Assembly: GCF_900142415.1 (NCBI RefSeq) | Contig: NZ_FRAU01000001.1 | Coordinates: 372,001-436,000 of the forward strand | DNA: 64,000 bases | Direction of reading: 5' to 3' | DNA from: Rhodothermus profundi | GTDB lineage: Bacteria > Bacteroidota > Rhodothermia > Rhodothermales > Rhodothermaceae | Part shown: one piece after another, positions 1-9,166 of the stretch | Numbering within the stretch: position 1 is the first letter of the stretch | Layout: every line of letters starts with the position of its first letter | Notes under the pieces: generated by a model | The model's input: only the letters and a program-made list of their open reading frames with translations | Told to the model about the DNA's origin: nothing | The model's database searches: none | Program-made: the position numbers and the translations under genes

Positions 1-1680
1 CTGGCCCTGTTGATGCAGGACACCAACGGCCTGCAGCAGGAGCTTGAACAAACGCTGGCTTCAGGCTACGCCATAGCGGGTGCCTTCCTTAACCAGGAAG
101 ATAGCGTTGTAGCAGCCCAGAACCTGGAGACGCTGCGCCCGGAAGACCTGGCCCCACCGTCCGACACCACGGCGGAAGCTCGCTTGCGCTGGAGCAAAAC
201 GCAGGCAGGGGTTCCCGTATTGATTGCCCAGGCACCCGTCACACTCGGAAGCGACGGGCAACAGCTAGGACGCGTGCTGGTAGCCATTCCTGCTGAGTCT
301 GTCCAGGCCCAGCAGCGCACGGGCTTCTGGCTGTCGATGCTGATTGCGGCGTTTATCACGCTGGTGGTGTGGCTGATTCTGGTGGTGGTTCAGCGAACCG
401 TCGTGCGGCCGGTTGATCAGTTGCGCCAGGCAGCCCGCGCTGTTGAGCAGGGAGACCTGAGCGTCCGGGTTGCTATTGATCAGCAGGACGAAATCGGCCA
501 ACTGGCCGCCTCTTTCAACGCCATGGTTGAGGCCAGCGAGCGCAATATGGAGGCGCTGCGCGAGCAGCAAGAAGCTGCAGAGGCGGCCCGCAAGCAGGCA
601 GAATCCCTGCGCCGACAGGCCGAAGAAACCAGCCGACGCCTGCAGGAACGTTTTCGCCAGATCTCGCAGGTCATTGCAGCCGTAACCCGCGGTGACCTGA
701 CCCACCGGCTTGAGGTGCCTGACGATGATGAGGTAGGCGCCCTCATGCGCCAGATCAATCAGATGATCGAAGATCTGACAGCGCTGGTACGGGAAATTCA
801 CGCCACGGGCAACGCCCTGGCCGAAGTTGCGCATAACGTGTCGACTTCGGCCGAGGAAATGTCGGCCGGCGCCAGCAGCCAGGCCCATCAGACCATGGAG
901 GTGGCCACAGCTATTGAAGAAATGACGCAGACCATTGCCTCCTCCGCGCAGAACGCGCACGAAGCGAATCGTATGGCCAAACGGGCCTCCGAGCTGGCTG
1001 CAAGTGGTGAAGAAATCTTTCGGAGAACCACCGAGGGCATGCATCGCATTGCCACCATCGTTAAGGATTCCACCCAGAAGGTCATGGCCCTCGGTGAATC
1101 CAGCGCGCAGATCGGCGAAATCATCCAGGTGATCAGCAGCATTGCCGACCAGACGAACCTGCTGGCGCTTAATGCTGCTATTGAAGCGGCGCGCGCGGGA
1201 GAGCAAGGCCGTGGATTTGCCGTGGTGGCCGACGAAGTGCGCAAACTGGCCGAGCGCACGACCAGTGCTACCAAGGAAATTGAGCAAATGATCACCCGCA
1301 TTCAGCAGAATACCAGCGAGGTGGTCGACTCCATGACTAAAGGCAATGCGGAGGTGGAAGCCGGTCTGAAGCTGGCCGATGATGCCTCGCATGCCTTCGG
1401 CGAAATTCTGCAGGCCATTGACCAGATGGTGCTGATGATCAACCAGATTGCCTCGGCCAGCGAACAGCAATCGGCCACCAGCAGCCAGATTTCGCAGAGC
1501 GTCGAGGAGATTTCGTCGGTGGCCAACGAGGTCTCGCGCGCCACTTCCGAACTGGCGGCTACGGCCAATGTGCTGAACCAGCACGTGCTGCAAATGCGTC
1601 AGCTTATCGAACGCTTCCGCATTCGACAGGAAAGCGGTGCGTCCACGGAAGTGGCGTCGCCTATTGGAGACGGGCTGTAG
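1..1680 (+). CDS. Methyl-accepting chemotaxis protein, 5' end outside the window
   Basis: A transmembrane chemoreceptor that would signal to a CheA/CheW array. The reading frame is open from base 1, so the N-terminus is cut off and the ATG at base 13 need not be the start. What is visible is the end of a periplasmic sensor region, a membrane segment at about residues 106-127 counted from base 10, a HAMP domain just after it, a coiled coil, a second HAMP-like segment near residues 212-265, and the signalling domain with the hairpin-tip motif [18 protein letters not shown]. No CheR-docking pentapeptide is present at the C-terminus. It is monocistronic at its 3' end, being followed directly by a strong terminator. 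The ligand cannot be read from the sequence. It lies far from the chemotaxis operon at 50-60 kb, so a link to that system is uncertain. Confidence 0.93.
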   Translation: MALLMQDTNGLQQELEQTLASGYAIAGAFLNQEDSVVAAQNLETLRPEDLAPPSDTTAEARLRWSKTQAGVPVLIAQAPVTLGSDGQQLGRVLVAIPAESVQAQQRTGFWLSMLIAAFITLVVWLILVVVQRTVVRPVDQLRQAARAVEQGDLSVRVAIDQQDEIGQLAASFNAMVEASERNMEALREQQEAAEAARKQAESLRRQAEETSRRLQERFRQISQVIAAVTRGDLTHRLEVPDDDEVGALMRQINQMIEDLTALVREIHATGNALAEVAHNVSTSAEEMSAGASSQAHQTMEVATAIEEMTQTIASSAQNAHEANRMAKRASELAASGEEIFRRTTEGMHRIATIVKDSTQKVMALGESSAQIGEIIQVISSIADQTNLLALNAAIEAARAGEQGRGFAVVADEVRKLAERTTSATKEIEQMITRIQQNTSEVVDSMTKGNAEVEAGLKLADDASHAFGEILQAIDQMVLMINQIASASEQQSATSSQISQSVEEISSVANEVSRATSELAATANVLNQHVLQMRQLIERFRIRQESGASTEVASPIGDGL

Positions 1681-1698
1681 GCCACACGGGGGAGGTTC

Positions 1699-1732
1699 AA
1701 AAAGGCTGCCCAGACTGGGCAGCCTTTTTTTT
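1699..1732 (+). terminator. Rho-independent terminator, probably bidirectional
   Basis: A perfect 9-bp stem (GGCTGCCCA at 1704-1712, TGGGCAGCC at 1716-1724) with a three-base loop is followed by eight T residues and preceded by a run of A. It ends the chemoreceptor transcript. The A run also makes it a plausible terminator for the PAP2 gene arriving on the other strand, whose stop codon overlaps the T run. Confidence 0.93.
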
Positions 1733-2321
1733 ATGGCCAGAGTTGATGTACGGCCCAGGCCACCCCTGCTCCCAGCACGGCACCGGCCAGCACGTCTGTC
1801 GGATAGTGCACGCCTTTCCAGATGCGTCCAACCGCTACGCTGGTAGCCCAGACATAAACCGGGATTACGACATACCCCCGGGGGACTTCCAAGCTCCAGG
1901 CTGTAGCCAGCGCAAAAGCAAGTGCAGCATGGCCCGAAGGAAAAGCATAGGAATCTGGTGGATCCCCTCGCGGTGCAATGTCATCCCACAGGCGAAATGG
2001 ACGATCTCGCCGAATAATTGCCTTCATCCCGATGACTAAACCAGCCGTCGCTGCTGCTGAAAGCGTAATCCGCTCAGCCGCTGGACGAGCCATCTTCCCT
2101 ATCCATACCCCTCCCCAGGCCCCGACCGTCAGCCCGGCAAACATCGGATAAGCCGCTGCATCAACTGTCTGGAAATAGGCCGAAACGACAGCGCTGTCCC
2201 ATTGATACGTCAGGCAAAGCAGTCGGAGCTCCAGGGCCGTTTGCTCACAGGCAGCCTGCGCCCAGGCGTTACCCGTTACCAGAAGGGCCAGCGCAGGCCC
2301 CAGCCACAGACAACGCTGCAT
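1731..2321 (-). CDS. PAP2-family membrane phosphatase
   Basis: A 196-residue PAP2 superfamily phosphatase, the family that dephosphorylates lipid phosphates such as undecaprenyl pyrophosphate or phosphatidylglycerol phosphate. All three family motifs are present: K-x6-RP around KAIIRRDRP, PSGH in FPSGHAALAFA, and the final SR-x5-H-x3-D type motif in GRIWKGVHYPTDVLAG. The N-terminus looks like a signal peptide or first membrane helix ending at AWAQA. The start codon overlaps the recA stop codon (TAATG on the minus strand), so it is translationally coupled to recA. The natural substrate is not predictable. With pgsA upstream in the same run, a phosphatidylglycerol-phosphate phosphatase role is possible but only an inference. 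Confidence 0.9.
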   Translation of the reverse strand: MQRCLWLGPALALLVTGNAWAQAACEQTALELRLLCLTYQWDSAVVSAYFQTVDAAAYPMFAGLTVGAWGGVWIGKMARPAAERITLSAAATAGLVIGMKAIIRRDRPFRLWDDIAPRGDPPDSYAFPSGHAALAFALATAWSLEVPRGYVVIPVYVWATSVAVGRIWKGVHYPTDVLAGAVLGAGVAWAVHQLWP

Positions 2322-3364
2322 TATTCTTCCAGATAGACCTCGTCCAGCTCAGCCCGGCTGCGCGGCGGCTTCATCCCCAATGCTTCCTTAACCCGCCGCC
2401 GCACCTCTTCCTGCAACTCTGGATGCGCTTTGAGCCACGCTTTGGCAGCCTCCCGGCCCTGGCCAATTCGCTCTTCCCCATAGGCGTACCAGGAACCACT
2501 CTTCTGAATAATTTTGTGCTCGACCGCCAGATCGACCAGTTCCCCCAGAACTGAAATGCCCTCGCCGTAGATAATGTCGAACTCCGCTTCACGGAACGGA
2601 GGAGCCACTTTGTTTTTAACAATCTTCACCTTTGTACGGTTACCCACTACTTCGGTCCCCTCCTTGATCGCTCCGATGCGTCGAATATCCATGCGCACCG
2701 ATGCGTAGAACTTGAGCGCCCGGCCTCCGGTAGTGGTTTCAGGATTGCCGAACATGACGCCAATCTTTTCGCGGAGCTGGTTGATAAAGATGAGCACCGT
2801 ACGCGTGCGGTTGATCGTACCGGTCAGCTTACGCAGCGCCTGGCTCATCAGACGGGCCTGAAGCCCGACATGACTGTCGCCCATGTCGCCCTGAATTTCT
2901 GCCTGCGGTACCAGCGCCGCCACAGAGTCAACTACAATAACGTCAAGCGCTCCGCTACGCACCAGGGTATCGCAGATATTCAGGGCTTGTTCGCCGGTGT
3001 CTGGCTGCGACACCAGCAGGTTGTCCAGATCGACTCCCAGATTGGCAGCGTAGCGCGCATCAAAAGCATGCTCTGCATCAATAAAAGCACAGGTTCCCCC
3101 CAGCTTCTGCGCCTCCGCCATAATGTGCAGCGCCAGTGTCGTCTTACCAGACGACTCGGGGCCAAAGATCTCAATGATGCGTCCCCGAGGCACTCCTCCC
3201 ACTCCCAACGCTGCGTCCAACGCCAGCGAGCCTGTAGGGATTACGTCGACCGAAATGGCCGGCGCATCCCCCAGCCGCATGATTGCTCCTTTACCGTACT
3301 GCTTTTCAATATGCTTAACCGCCAGTTCCAGCGCCTTGGCTTTTGCCGAGTCCTGAATGGCCAT
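2321..3364 (-). CDS. recA: Recombinase RecA
   Basis: Full-length RecA of 347 residues, the ATP-dependent strand-exchange protein of homologous recombination and the co-protease in SOS responses. Walker A is GPESSGKT at residues 68-75, and the L1/L2 DNA-binding loop region is clear around [20 protein letters not shown]. The C-terminus is acidic, as usual. It follows cinA after about 70 bases that hold a perfect palindrome (separate entry). The cinA-recA order is common in bacteria. No LexA box of a known consensus could be recognised with confidence in the short leader. The recA stop overlaps the PAP2 start. Confidence 0.98.
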   Translation of the reverse strand: MAIQDSAKAKALELAVKHIEKQYGKGAIMRLGDAPAISVDVIPTGSLALDAALGVGGVPRGRIIEIFGPESSGKTTLALHIMAEAQKLGGTCAFIDAEHAFDARYAANLGVDLDNLLVSQPDTGEQALNICDTLVRSGALDVIVVDSVAALVPQAEIQGDMGDSHVGLQARLMSQALRKLTGTINRTRTVLIFINQLREKIGVMFGNPETTTGGRALKFYASVRMDIRRIGAIKEGTEVVGNRTKVKIVKNKVAPPFREAEFDIIYGEGISVLGELVDLAVEHKIIQKSGSWYAYGEERIGQGREAAKAWLKAHPELQEEVRRRVKEALGMKPPRSRAELDEVYLEE

Positions 3365-3420
3365 GATACCTGCTTTCGATTAATCGTTGTCGGTTAGCTC
3401 TTTTTGTAACATCAGTAGAG

Positions 3421-3444
3421 TCGGTGACATCTATCTGTCACCGA
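3421..3444. promoter_or_regulatory. Perfect 9-bp inverted repeat between cinA and recA
   Basis: TCGGTGACA at 3421-3429 and TGTCACCGA at 3436-3444 are exact reverse complements around a six-base spacer. The repeat overlaps the cinA stop codon at 3438-3440. There is no T run on the minus strand, so it is not a standard terminator. It could be an operator for a dimeric repressor of recA, or an mRNA hairpin between the two cistrons. A second short perfect palindrome, CGATTAATCG, lies at 3377-3386 just before recA. Confidence 0.5.
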
Positions 3445-4709
3445 TGAAATATAGCCGCCCTGGGAACCTTTTGTTGAAGTAAATGACGTCGCAAAAGATC
3501 CAGGGCTGCTGCGGTAGCCCGCTGTTTAAACCGTTTCCGATCGTCTGGTAGAAAGTAGCGCTGCGCAAAGGCTACCTGGTCATCGGCCAGTCCAATCCAG
3601 ACCGTACCCACGGGCTTGTCGGGCGTGCCTCCGGTTGGCCCGGCAATGCCCGTCGTTGCAAGTGCTACCTGCGCTCCGAGCCGCTTACGCACGCCCCGGG
3701 CCATTTGAATAGCCACAGCCTCGCTGACAGCTCCTTCGCGTGCGAGCAGCTCCGGCGCCACTCCGAGCACTTCGACTTTGACTGCATTATCATAAGCCAC
3801 GACGCCTCCTCGAAAGTAGGTGGAGGCGCCGCTCACGTTGGTTATGCAATCGGCCAGATGGCCTCCTGTGCAGCTCTCAGCTACCGCGACCGTAGCACCT
3901 AATCGTCGCAGCAACTTGCCGACCACCACCTCCAGCGTCTCTCCGGAAAGGCTTACCAGATACGGCTGGATGCGCTTCTGGATAAATGCAACCAGCTCGC
4001 TTAGCCGCTGCTGCGCCGCTTCACGGCTCGCAGCGCGCGCTGTCAACCGAAGGCGCACGCCGTAAGGGCTCGGCAAATACGCCAACTGCACTGCCTCATC
4101 AAGCAACGATTCCACCCCTTGGAGCCGCTGCTGCAGCTCGGATTCACCAATGCCGGCCGTTACCAGCGTGCGTTGTAGAATGGCAGGACGTCCGGGCAAT
4201 TGCTGCAGGCGAGGCAGTACAGCTTCGCGCATCAATCCCTGCAGCTCGTGCGGCACTCCGGGCAACACGACCACAATGCCGGAAGCATCCTGCAACCACA
4301 GTCCAGGAGCTGTGCCGAGCGGGTTAGGGATCGGAGTAAACCCCTCAGGAACCAGGGCCTGCACCTGATTGCGTTCGGGCATGTGTCGTCCGCGGCGCGT
4401 GAAGTACGCCTTGATCTGCTCCAGCAGCGCCGCGTGCATTTGCAATGGCCGGTTCAGGCAGTCGGCCAGCGCCTCTCGGGTTCGGTCATCGTGCGTCGGC
4501 CCCAGCCCCCCGCACACGATCACCACGTCTGCTTCTGCCCGGGCCCGCTGCAACGCCTGGCAGATCGCGTGGGGATCATCTCGGAGCGTTTCGGCGCGCA
4601 CCACGGTAAAGCCGTGGGCTGTCAATTCAGCTCCCAACCAGGCCGCATTGGTGTTGACCGTGGTTCCGGTAAGTAATTCATCGCCTATGGTCAGCAGAAT
4701 GATTTTCAT
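3438..4709 (-). CDS. cinA: CinA-like protein, nicotinamide-nucleotide amidase
   Basis: A two-domain CinA of 423 residues. The N-terminal half is a molybdopterin-binding-like (MoCF) domain opening with MKIILLTIGDELLTGTTVN and carrying CGGLGPTHDD, which in this family has ADP-ribose pyrophosphatase activity. The C-terminal half is the PncC amidase domain with VAVAESCTGGHLAD and TTGIAGPTGGTPDKPVG, which deamidates nicotinamide mononucleotide in pyridine nucleotide salvage. I chose the ATG at 4709 because the family begins at that methionine and the pyrE stop is at 4714; a longer frame to 4742 would run back into pyrE. It is probably co-transcribed with recA downstream. Confidence 0.95.
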   Translation of the reverse strand: MKIILLTIGDELLTGTTVNTNAAWLGAELTAHGFTVVRAETLRDDPHAICQALQRARAEADVVIVCGGLGPTHDDRTREALADCLNRPLQMHAALLEQIKAYFTRRGRHMPERNQVQALVPEGFTPIPNPLGTAPGLWLQDASGIVVVLPGVPHELQGLMREAVLPRLQQLPGRPAILQRTLVTAGIGESELQQRLQGVESLLDEAVQLAYLPSPYGVRLRLTARAASREAAQQRLSELVAFIQKRIQPYLVSLSGETLEVVVGKLLRRLGATVAVAESCTGGHLADCITNVSGASTYFRGGVVAYDNAVKVEVLGVAPELLAREGAVSEAVAIQMARGVRKRLGAQVALATTGIAGPTGGTPDKPVGTVWIGLADDQVAFAQRYFLPDDRKRFKQRATAAALDLLRRHLLQQKVPRAAIFHR

Positions 4710-4713
4710 GGCA

Positions 4714-5367
4714 TCATTCGCGGTGCGCTTCCGACCAGCCATATGGATCCGCCTGCCAATCCTCCAGAGCGGCTATGGTCTGCCGGTCAAGCAATCCATG
4801 TTCCCAGGCGACTTCCAGCAAAACAGACAGATTGGTCAGCGTATGCAGGGGAATGTCGGCCTGTGCGAAGCGCATTTCTGCTTCAGGAAACCCATAGGTA
4901 AAAATCGCCAGCACCGCCTGCAACCGGGCATCGGCCGCGAGCAATGCCTCCGCGGCAGCCAGCGATGAGCTGCCGGTAGAGATCAGGTCTTCGACCAGGA
5001 CAACGCGCTGCCCCGGCTCCAACCGTCCTTCAATCTGGCGGCGCTGGCCATGCGCTTTAGGTTTAGCGCGCACATAAACCATGGGCAGTTCCATCCGATC
5101 TGCCAGCCAGGCTGCATGGGGAATGCCCGCCGTGGCTGTTCCAGCGATTACCTCTGGCTCCAGCTCCCAGAATTCGATAATCTGGCGGAAGCCTTCTGCA
5201 ATGGTGCGCCGCAGATGGGGATAGCTGATCAGCAACCGGTTGTCACAGTAAATGGGCGCTTTCAGTCCAGAGGCCCACGTAAAGGGTCGCTCTGGCGAAA
5301 AAGACACGGCCCCAATGGTCAGGAGTGCTGTGGCTACCTGTCGGGACAATGCGTCTTCAGGCGTCAT
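4714..5367 (-). CDS. pyrE: Orotate phosphoribosyltransferase
   Basis: PyrE, 217 residues, joins orotate to PRPP to give orotidine 5'-phosphate in pyrimidine synthesis. The PRPP-binding loop is RVVLVEDLISTGSSSL, and the N-terminal substrate region contains FTWASGLKAPIYCDNR. The start at 5367 (MTPEDALS) fits the family and lies just inside the end of pgsA; a longer frame to 5406 would overlap pgsA by 50 bases. The gene sits between pgsA and cinA with 4-bp or overlapping junctions, so all are probably one transcript. Confidence 0.95.
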   Translation of the reverse strand: MTPEDALSRQVATALLTIGAVSFSPERPFTWASGLKAPIYCDNRLLISYPHLRRTIAEGFRQIIEFWELEPEVIAGTATAGIPHAAWLADRMELPMVYVRAKPKAHGQRRQIEGRLEPGQRVVLVEDLISTGSSSLAAAEALLAADARLQAVLAIFTYGFPEAEMRFAQADIPLHTLTNLSVLLEVAWEHGLLDRQTIAALEDWQADPYGWSEAHRE

Positions 5368-5950
5368 GGTGGTAGAGAATGGTTCGTCTCCACATACCCT
5401 GCACATACCAGAAGCCCGTAAGCACAGTCAGCGCTACCAGGCCCAGCAAAAACAGGCGAGGTACGGGCCCTTCCAGCAATTGAAGGGCATACATGCCCGG
5501 TGTTCCGGGCATCTGTCGCAGCACCAGCAGCAGCAACATGCCAATCAGAAAGACGAGCTGGACGGTTGTCTTGGTTTTGGCCAGCGGGAGCGTGCGCAGG
5601 CTCTGGCCGCGGGCTTCTGCCCAGGTGCGCAGCGCGGTCACCAGCAAATCGCGTCCGGCGATAATGCCCACGGCCCACCAGGGTATCTGGTGCGGCAGCA
5701 GGATCGCCAGGCAGACAAACGTACCCAGCACCAGGACTTTATCGGCAAACGGATCCAGAAATTGGCCCAATCGAGAACGAGCTCGAAAGCTGCGAGCCAA
5801 CTTGCCATCCAGATAATCTGAGATCGCTGCGGCTACAAACAGACCCAGAGCAGCAAGCTGCCCGGTAAAGGTTCCGCTGAGCAGCAGTACCAACAAAACA
5901 GGAGTCAGCACAATGCGCGCAATGGTCAGCGCATTTGGCAGATGTCGCAT
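5357..5950 (-). CDS. pgsA: CDP-diacylglycerol-glycerol-3-phosphate phosphatidyltransferase
   Basis: An integral membrane enzyme of 197 residues that makes phosphatidylglycerol phosphate from CDP-diacylglycerol and glycerol 3-phosphate. The CDP-alcohol phosphatidyltransferase signature is complete (SDYLDGKLARSF, then GQFLDPFADKV) with the spaced aspartates of the DG-AR-G-D-D motif. Several hydrophobic helices follow. PgsA is preferred over other CDP-alcohol transferases because of the size and the N-terminus (LPNALTIARIVLTPV). It is the first gene of the leftward run through pyrE, cinA and recA. Confidence 0.92.
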   Translation of the reverse strand: MRHLPNALTIARIVLTPVLLVLLLSGTFTGQLAALGLFVAAAISDYLDGKLARSFRARSRLGQFLDPFADKVLVLGTFVCLAILLPHQIPWWAVGIIAGRDLLVTALRTWAEARGQSLRTLPLAKTKTTVQLVFLIGMLLLLVLRQMPGTPGMYALQLLEGPVPRLFLLGLVALTVLTGFWYVQGMWRRTILYHHDA

Positions 5951-5991
5951 GATCGAACGAAATACCGGTTTCGCTTAAAATACAAAAATTG

Positions 5992-6043
5992 CCTCTGACA
6001 CCAGAGGTCGCTGCACGAACGTCCGCATAGGCGGCAGGTTCGT
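5992..6043. promoter_or_regulatory. Two adjacent inverted repeats in the pgsA-dnaK divergent region
   Basis: CCTCTG at 5992-5997 pairs with CAGAGG at 6002-6007. A longer structure pairs ACGAAC at 6015-6020 with GTTCGT at 6038-6043, with an inner CCGC/GCGG stem at 6023-6026 and 6031-6034. The region lies between two divergent genes, so it should carry both promoters. Neither repeat is a CIRCE element. They may be regulator sites for the dnaK heat-shock gene or RNA structure in its leader. Confidence 0.4.
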
Positions 6044-6179
6044 ACGCCGATGCGAAAAGCCTATGTATGACTGGCTGACATTCTGACGCACCTTACAAGT
6101 CGGCATTGTTCTTGAGCAGCGGCCTTCGCAGCATCCAAGCCGTGCAAATTGTCGGACTTTAAAACATCAGCAGTGAACG

Positions 6180-8102
6180 ATGGGCAAGATCATCGGCATC
6201 GACCTGGGCACCACGAACTCCGTTGTGGCTGTCATGGAAGGCGGCGAGCCTAAGGTTATCATTAATCCAGAGGGCTCGCGGGTTACGCCATCGGTGGTAG
6301 CGTTTACGTCAGACGGTGAGCGCCTCGTCGGCGCCCCGGCCAAGCGGCAGGCGATTACCAATCCGAAAAATACCATCTTTTCGATCAAGCGCTTTATGGG
6401 GCGCTTTTATGACGAGGTGACCGAAGAGATCAAGATGGTGCCCTACAAGGTCGTGCGGGGCGAGAATAATACGGTCCGCGTCGAAGTTGAAGTCGGCGGT
6501 GAAAAGCGTCTCTACACGCCTCAGGAGATCTCGGCCATGATTCTGCAGAAGCTGAAGCAGACGGCCGAGGAGTACCTGGGCGAGCCCGTTACGGAGGCGG
6601 TAATTACGGTGCCTGCTTATTTCAACGATGCCCAGCGCAAGGCCACCAAAGAAGCCGGTGAAATTGCTGGCTTGAAGGTGCGCCGGATCCTTAACGAGCC
6701 GACCGCCGCAGCGCTGGCCTATGGGCTGGACAAGAAAGAAAAGGAGCTCAAAATTGCTGTCTACGACCTTGGCGGAGGTACCTACGACATTTCGATCCTG
6801 GAGCTAGGCGATGGCGTCTTTGAGGTCAAGGCCACCAGTGGCGACACGCACCTGGGCGGTGATAACTTCGACCAGCGACTGATCGACTACATTGCCGACG
6901 AATTCCAGAAGCAGGAAGGTATTGACCTGCGGAAAGATCCGATGGCGCTGCAGCGGCTCAAAGAGGCGGCCGAGAAGGCCAAGATTGAGCTGTCCAGCGC
7001 CATGAAGACAACGGTCAACTTGCCCTTCATCACCGCAACCGCCGAAGGGCCCAAGCATCTGGTCATGGAGATTACGCGCGCCAAGTTTGAGCAGCTTATC
7101 GAAGACCTGGTGGCGCGCACTATTCCGCCCATGGAGCAAGCCCTCAAGGATGCTAAGCTTCGAAAGGAAGACATTGACGAAGTCATCCTGGTGGGTGGCT
7201 CCACGCGCATTCCGCTGGTGCAGCGGACCGTTGAGGAATTCTTTGGCAAAAAGGCCAACAAGTCGGTTAACCCGGATGAGGTCGTGGCCATTGGCGCGGC
7301 CATCCAGGCCGGTGTCCTCGCGGGCGAAGTGGAGGATGTGCTCCTGCTGGACGTAACGCCACTGAACCTGGGCATTGAGACCCTGGGTGGTGTCATGACC
7401 GTACTGATTCCGGCCAACACCACCATTCCAACCCGTAAAAGCGAGATCTTTACGACGGCGTCGGACAACCAGACTTCGGTCGAAATCCATGTCCTGCAGG
7501 GCAACCGCGAGATGGCGTCCGACAACCGGAGCCTCGGACGCTTCATCCTGGATGGCATCCCCCCGGCTCCGCGGGGCGTACCGCAGATTGAGGTAACCTT
7601 TGACATTGACGCCAACGGCATCCTGCATGTGTCGGCTCGGGACAAGGCCACCGGCAAAGAGCAGTCAATCCGCATTGAAGCCTCCAGTGGCCTGACCCCT
7701 GAGGAGATTGAACGGATGCGCGAGGAGGCGCGTCGGCATGCGGCCGAAGACCGAAAGCGGCGCGAGCAGGTCGAGAAGCTCAACCAGGCCGACTCGCTTA
7801 TCTACATGACCGAAAAGAACCTGCGCGAGTATGGCGACAAGCTGCCAACCGAAAAGCGGGCAAAAATTGAGTCGGCTCTTGAACGCTTGAAAGAGGTGCA
7901 CAAAGCGCGCAACTTTGACGAGCTGGATTCGGCCATTGCCCAACTGAACCAGGCCTGGAACGAAGCCAGCCAAGAGCTCTACCAGGCCCAGCAAGCGGCC
8001 GGTGCCCAGGCTTCCGACGGCGCCTCCACGCAGTCCAGCTCCGGAGGCGTTCGCGAGGCCGACTATGAGGTAATTGACGAGGACGACAAAGACAAGCAGT
8101 AA
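6180..8102 (+). CDS. dnaK: Molecular chaperone DnaK (Hsp70)
   Basis: A complete 640-residue DnaK, the ATP-driven chaperone that works with DnaJ and GrpE on unfolded proteins. The nucleotide-binding domain starts [20 protein letters not shown] and includes the phosphate-binding [18 protein letters not shown]. The substrate-binding domain begins after the linker [18 protein letters not shown], and the tail ends with the acidic [12 protein letters not shown]. The gene stands alone; no dnaJ or grpE is adjacent. It is preceded by about 230 bases of leader or divergent promoter and followed by a strong terminator. Confidence 0.98.
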   Translation: MGKIIGIDLGTTNSVVAVMEGGEPKVIINPEGSRVTPSVVAFTSDGERLVGAPAKRQAITNPKNTIFSIKRFMGRFYDEVTEEIKMVPYKVVRGENNTVRVEVEVGGEKRLYTPQEISAMILQKLKQTAEEYLGEPVTEAVITVPAYFNDAQRKATKEAGEIAGLKVRRILNEPTAAALAYGLDKKEKELKIAVYDLGGGTYDISILELGDGVFEVKATSGDTHLGGDNFDQRLIDYIADEFQKQEGIDLRKDPMALQRLKEAAEKAKIELSSAMKTTVNLPFITATAEGPKHLVMEITRAKFEQLIEDLVARTIPPMEQALKDAKLRKEDIDEVILVGGSTRIPLVQRTVEEFFGKKANKSVNPDEVVAIGAAIQAGVLAGEVEDVLLLDVTPLNLGIETLGGVMTVLIPANTTIPTRKSEIFTTASDNQTSVEIHVLQGNREMASDNRSLGRFILDGIPPAPRGVPQIEVTFDIDANGILHVSARDKATGKEQSIRIEASSGLTPEEIERMREEARRHAAEDRKRREQVEKLNQADSLIYMTEKNLREYGDKLPTEKRAKIESALERLKEVHKARNFDELDSAIAQLNQAWNEASQELYQAQQAAGAQASDGASTQSSSGGVREADYEVIDEDDKDKQ

Positions 8103-8141
8103 GCGCGTCCATGCGGTTCGGCTGCCGCCTGTAAGTAGAGC

Positions 8142-8175
8142 AACGCCCCGGCTGAACGCCGGGGCGTTGTTTTTC
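8142..8175 (+). terminator. Rho-independent terminator of dnaK
   Basis: An 11-bp GC-rich stem (CAACGCCCCGG at 8142-8152 with CCGGGGCGTTG at 8160-8170), a seven-base loop and five T residues, 40 bases after the dnaK stop. Confidence 0.93.
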
Positions 8176-8194
8176 GGGCGGTCCACAGGCCCTG

Positions 8195-8992
8195 CTACCC
8201 TACGGGGCCTGGCAGTCGAAAAAGCCGACGGGCATTTTCGGTCGTAATCCGCGCTACTTCCTCCAGCGGTACCCCCTTGATTTCCGCCAGTTTCTCTGCC
8301 ACATGACGCACAAAAGCGGGTTCGTTGCGTCGGCCGCGATGCGGCACCGGTGCCAGAAAGGGCGCATCCGTCTCTAAGACAAGCTGTTCTAGAGGTAGCG
8401 TGCGTACTAGCTCTGCCAGTTTGCTCTTTTTGAACGTCAGGATACCGCCAATGCCCAGCAGAAAACCTAATTCAGCCGCGGCCTCAGCTACCCAGGCCGG
8501 CCCTGTAAAGCAGTGAAAAATTCCCCGCAATCGCTCTGGATGCGCGCTGGCCGCCTGCTCTTCCCGCAGAATGCGCACCAAATCCTCCGACGCTTCCCGA
8601 TTATGCAAAATCAATGGTAGATCTTTTTCGATCGCCAGCCGAATGTGCCTTCGGAAAAACGCCTGCTGGCGGTCGTCAAACGAACGATCCCAGTAGTAGT
8701 CCAGGCCGCTTTCTCCTACGGCCACCACGCGCGGATCATCGCACAGGCGGGCGATTGCCTCAAAGTCTGCCTCGGTAGCCTGCCGCGTCTCTGAAGGATG
8801 CAGGGCGGCCATTGCGTACACGCCGGGGTAGCGATCGCAGAGCGCCAGCGCACGATGGACCGACGGCACGTCGATCGCCGGCAGGATCATAGCGACCACA
8901 CCCGCATCCCGAGCGCGCGCTACAACTGCATCTCGATCCGCATCAAAAGCCTCCAGATACAGATGCACGTGCGTGTCAATCAGCGAGACCAT
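8195..8992 (-). CDS. TatD-family metal-dependent hydrolase
   Basis: A 265-residue TatD/YcfH-type TIM-barrel hydrolase; relatives are 3'-5' DNases and D-tyrosyl-tRNA quality-control enzymes. Metal-binding motifs visible are the N-terminal DTHVHL, the glutamate in GESGLDYYWDRS, LILHNREASED, FHCFTGP and the ETDAPFLAPVPHRGRRNEP segment near the C-terminus. It converges on dnaK and is divergent from the sensor kinase gene. The exact substrate cannot be told from sequence. Confidence 0.93.
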   Translation of the reverse strand: MVSLIDTHVHLYLEAFDADRDAVVARARDAGVVAMILPAIDVPSVHRALALCDRYPGVYAMAALHPSETRQATEADFEAIARLCDDPRVVAVGESGLDYYWDRSFDDRQQAFFRRHIRLAIEKDLPLILHNREASEDLVRILREEQAASAHPERLRGIFHCFTGPAWVAEAAAELGFLLGIGGILTFKKSKLAELVRTLPLEQLVLETDAPFLAPVPHRGRRNEPAFVRHVAEKLAEIKGVPLEEVARITTENARRLFRLPGPVG

Positions 8993-9166
8993 AGGCTGAA
9001 GTTATTAGTGACATCAGGTCATATGCGCGCACGTACGCACAGACGTCCTTCAGGATCGGACCTTTTTAAGAGGTTGATCCGGACTTCAAGGCCGGGGACG
9101 GAATCTTGCAGCCGGCGTTTATTTAATTTGTAGTGAACGCAATCTTTCCACAGACTGCTGACCGTC

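Noticed and set aside
265-1593. A 442-codon open frame antisense to the chemoreceptor
   Set aside because: It is a shadow of the MCP coding frame; its composition is atypical (Leu/His/Gly/Arg-rich) and it has no domain.
3438-4742. Longer cinA start at 4742
   Set aside because: It would overlap the pyrE stop region, and the family starts at the methionine encoded at 4709.
6804-7783. Long antisense frames within dnaK
   Set aside because: dnaK is certain on the plus strand. Strong codon bias produces long antisense frames with no family features.
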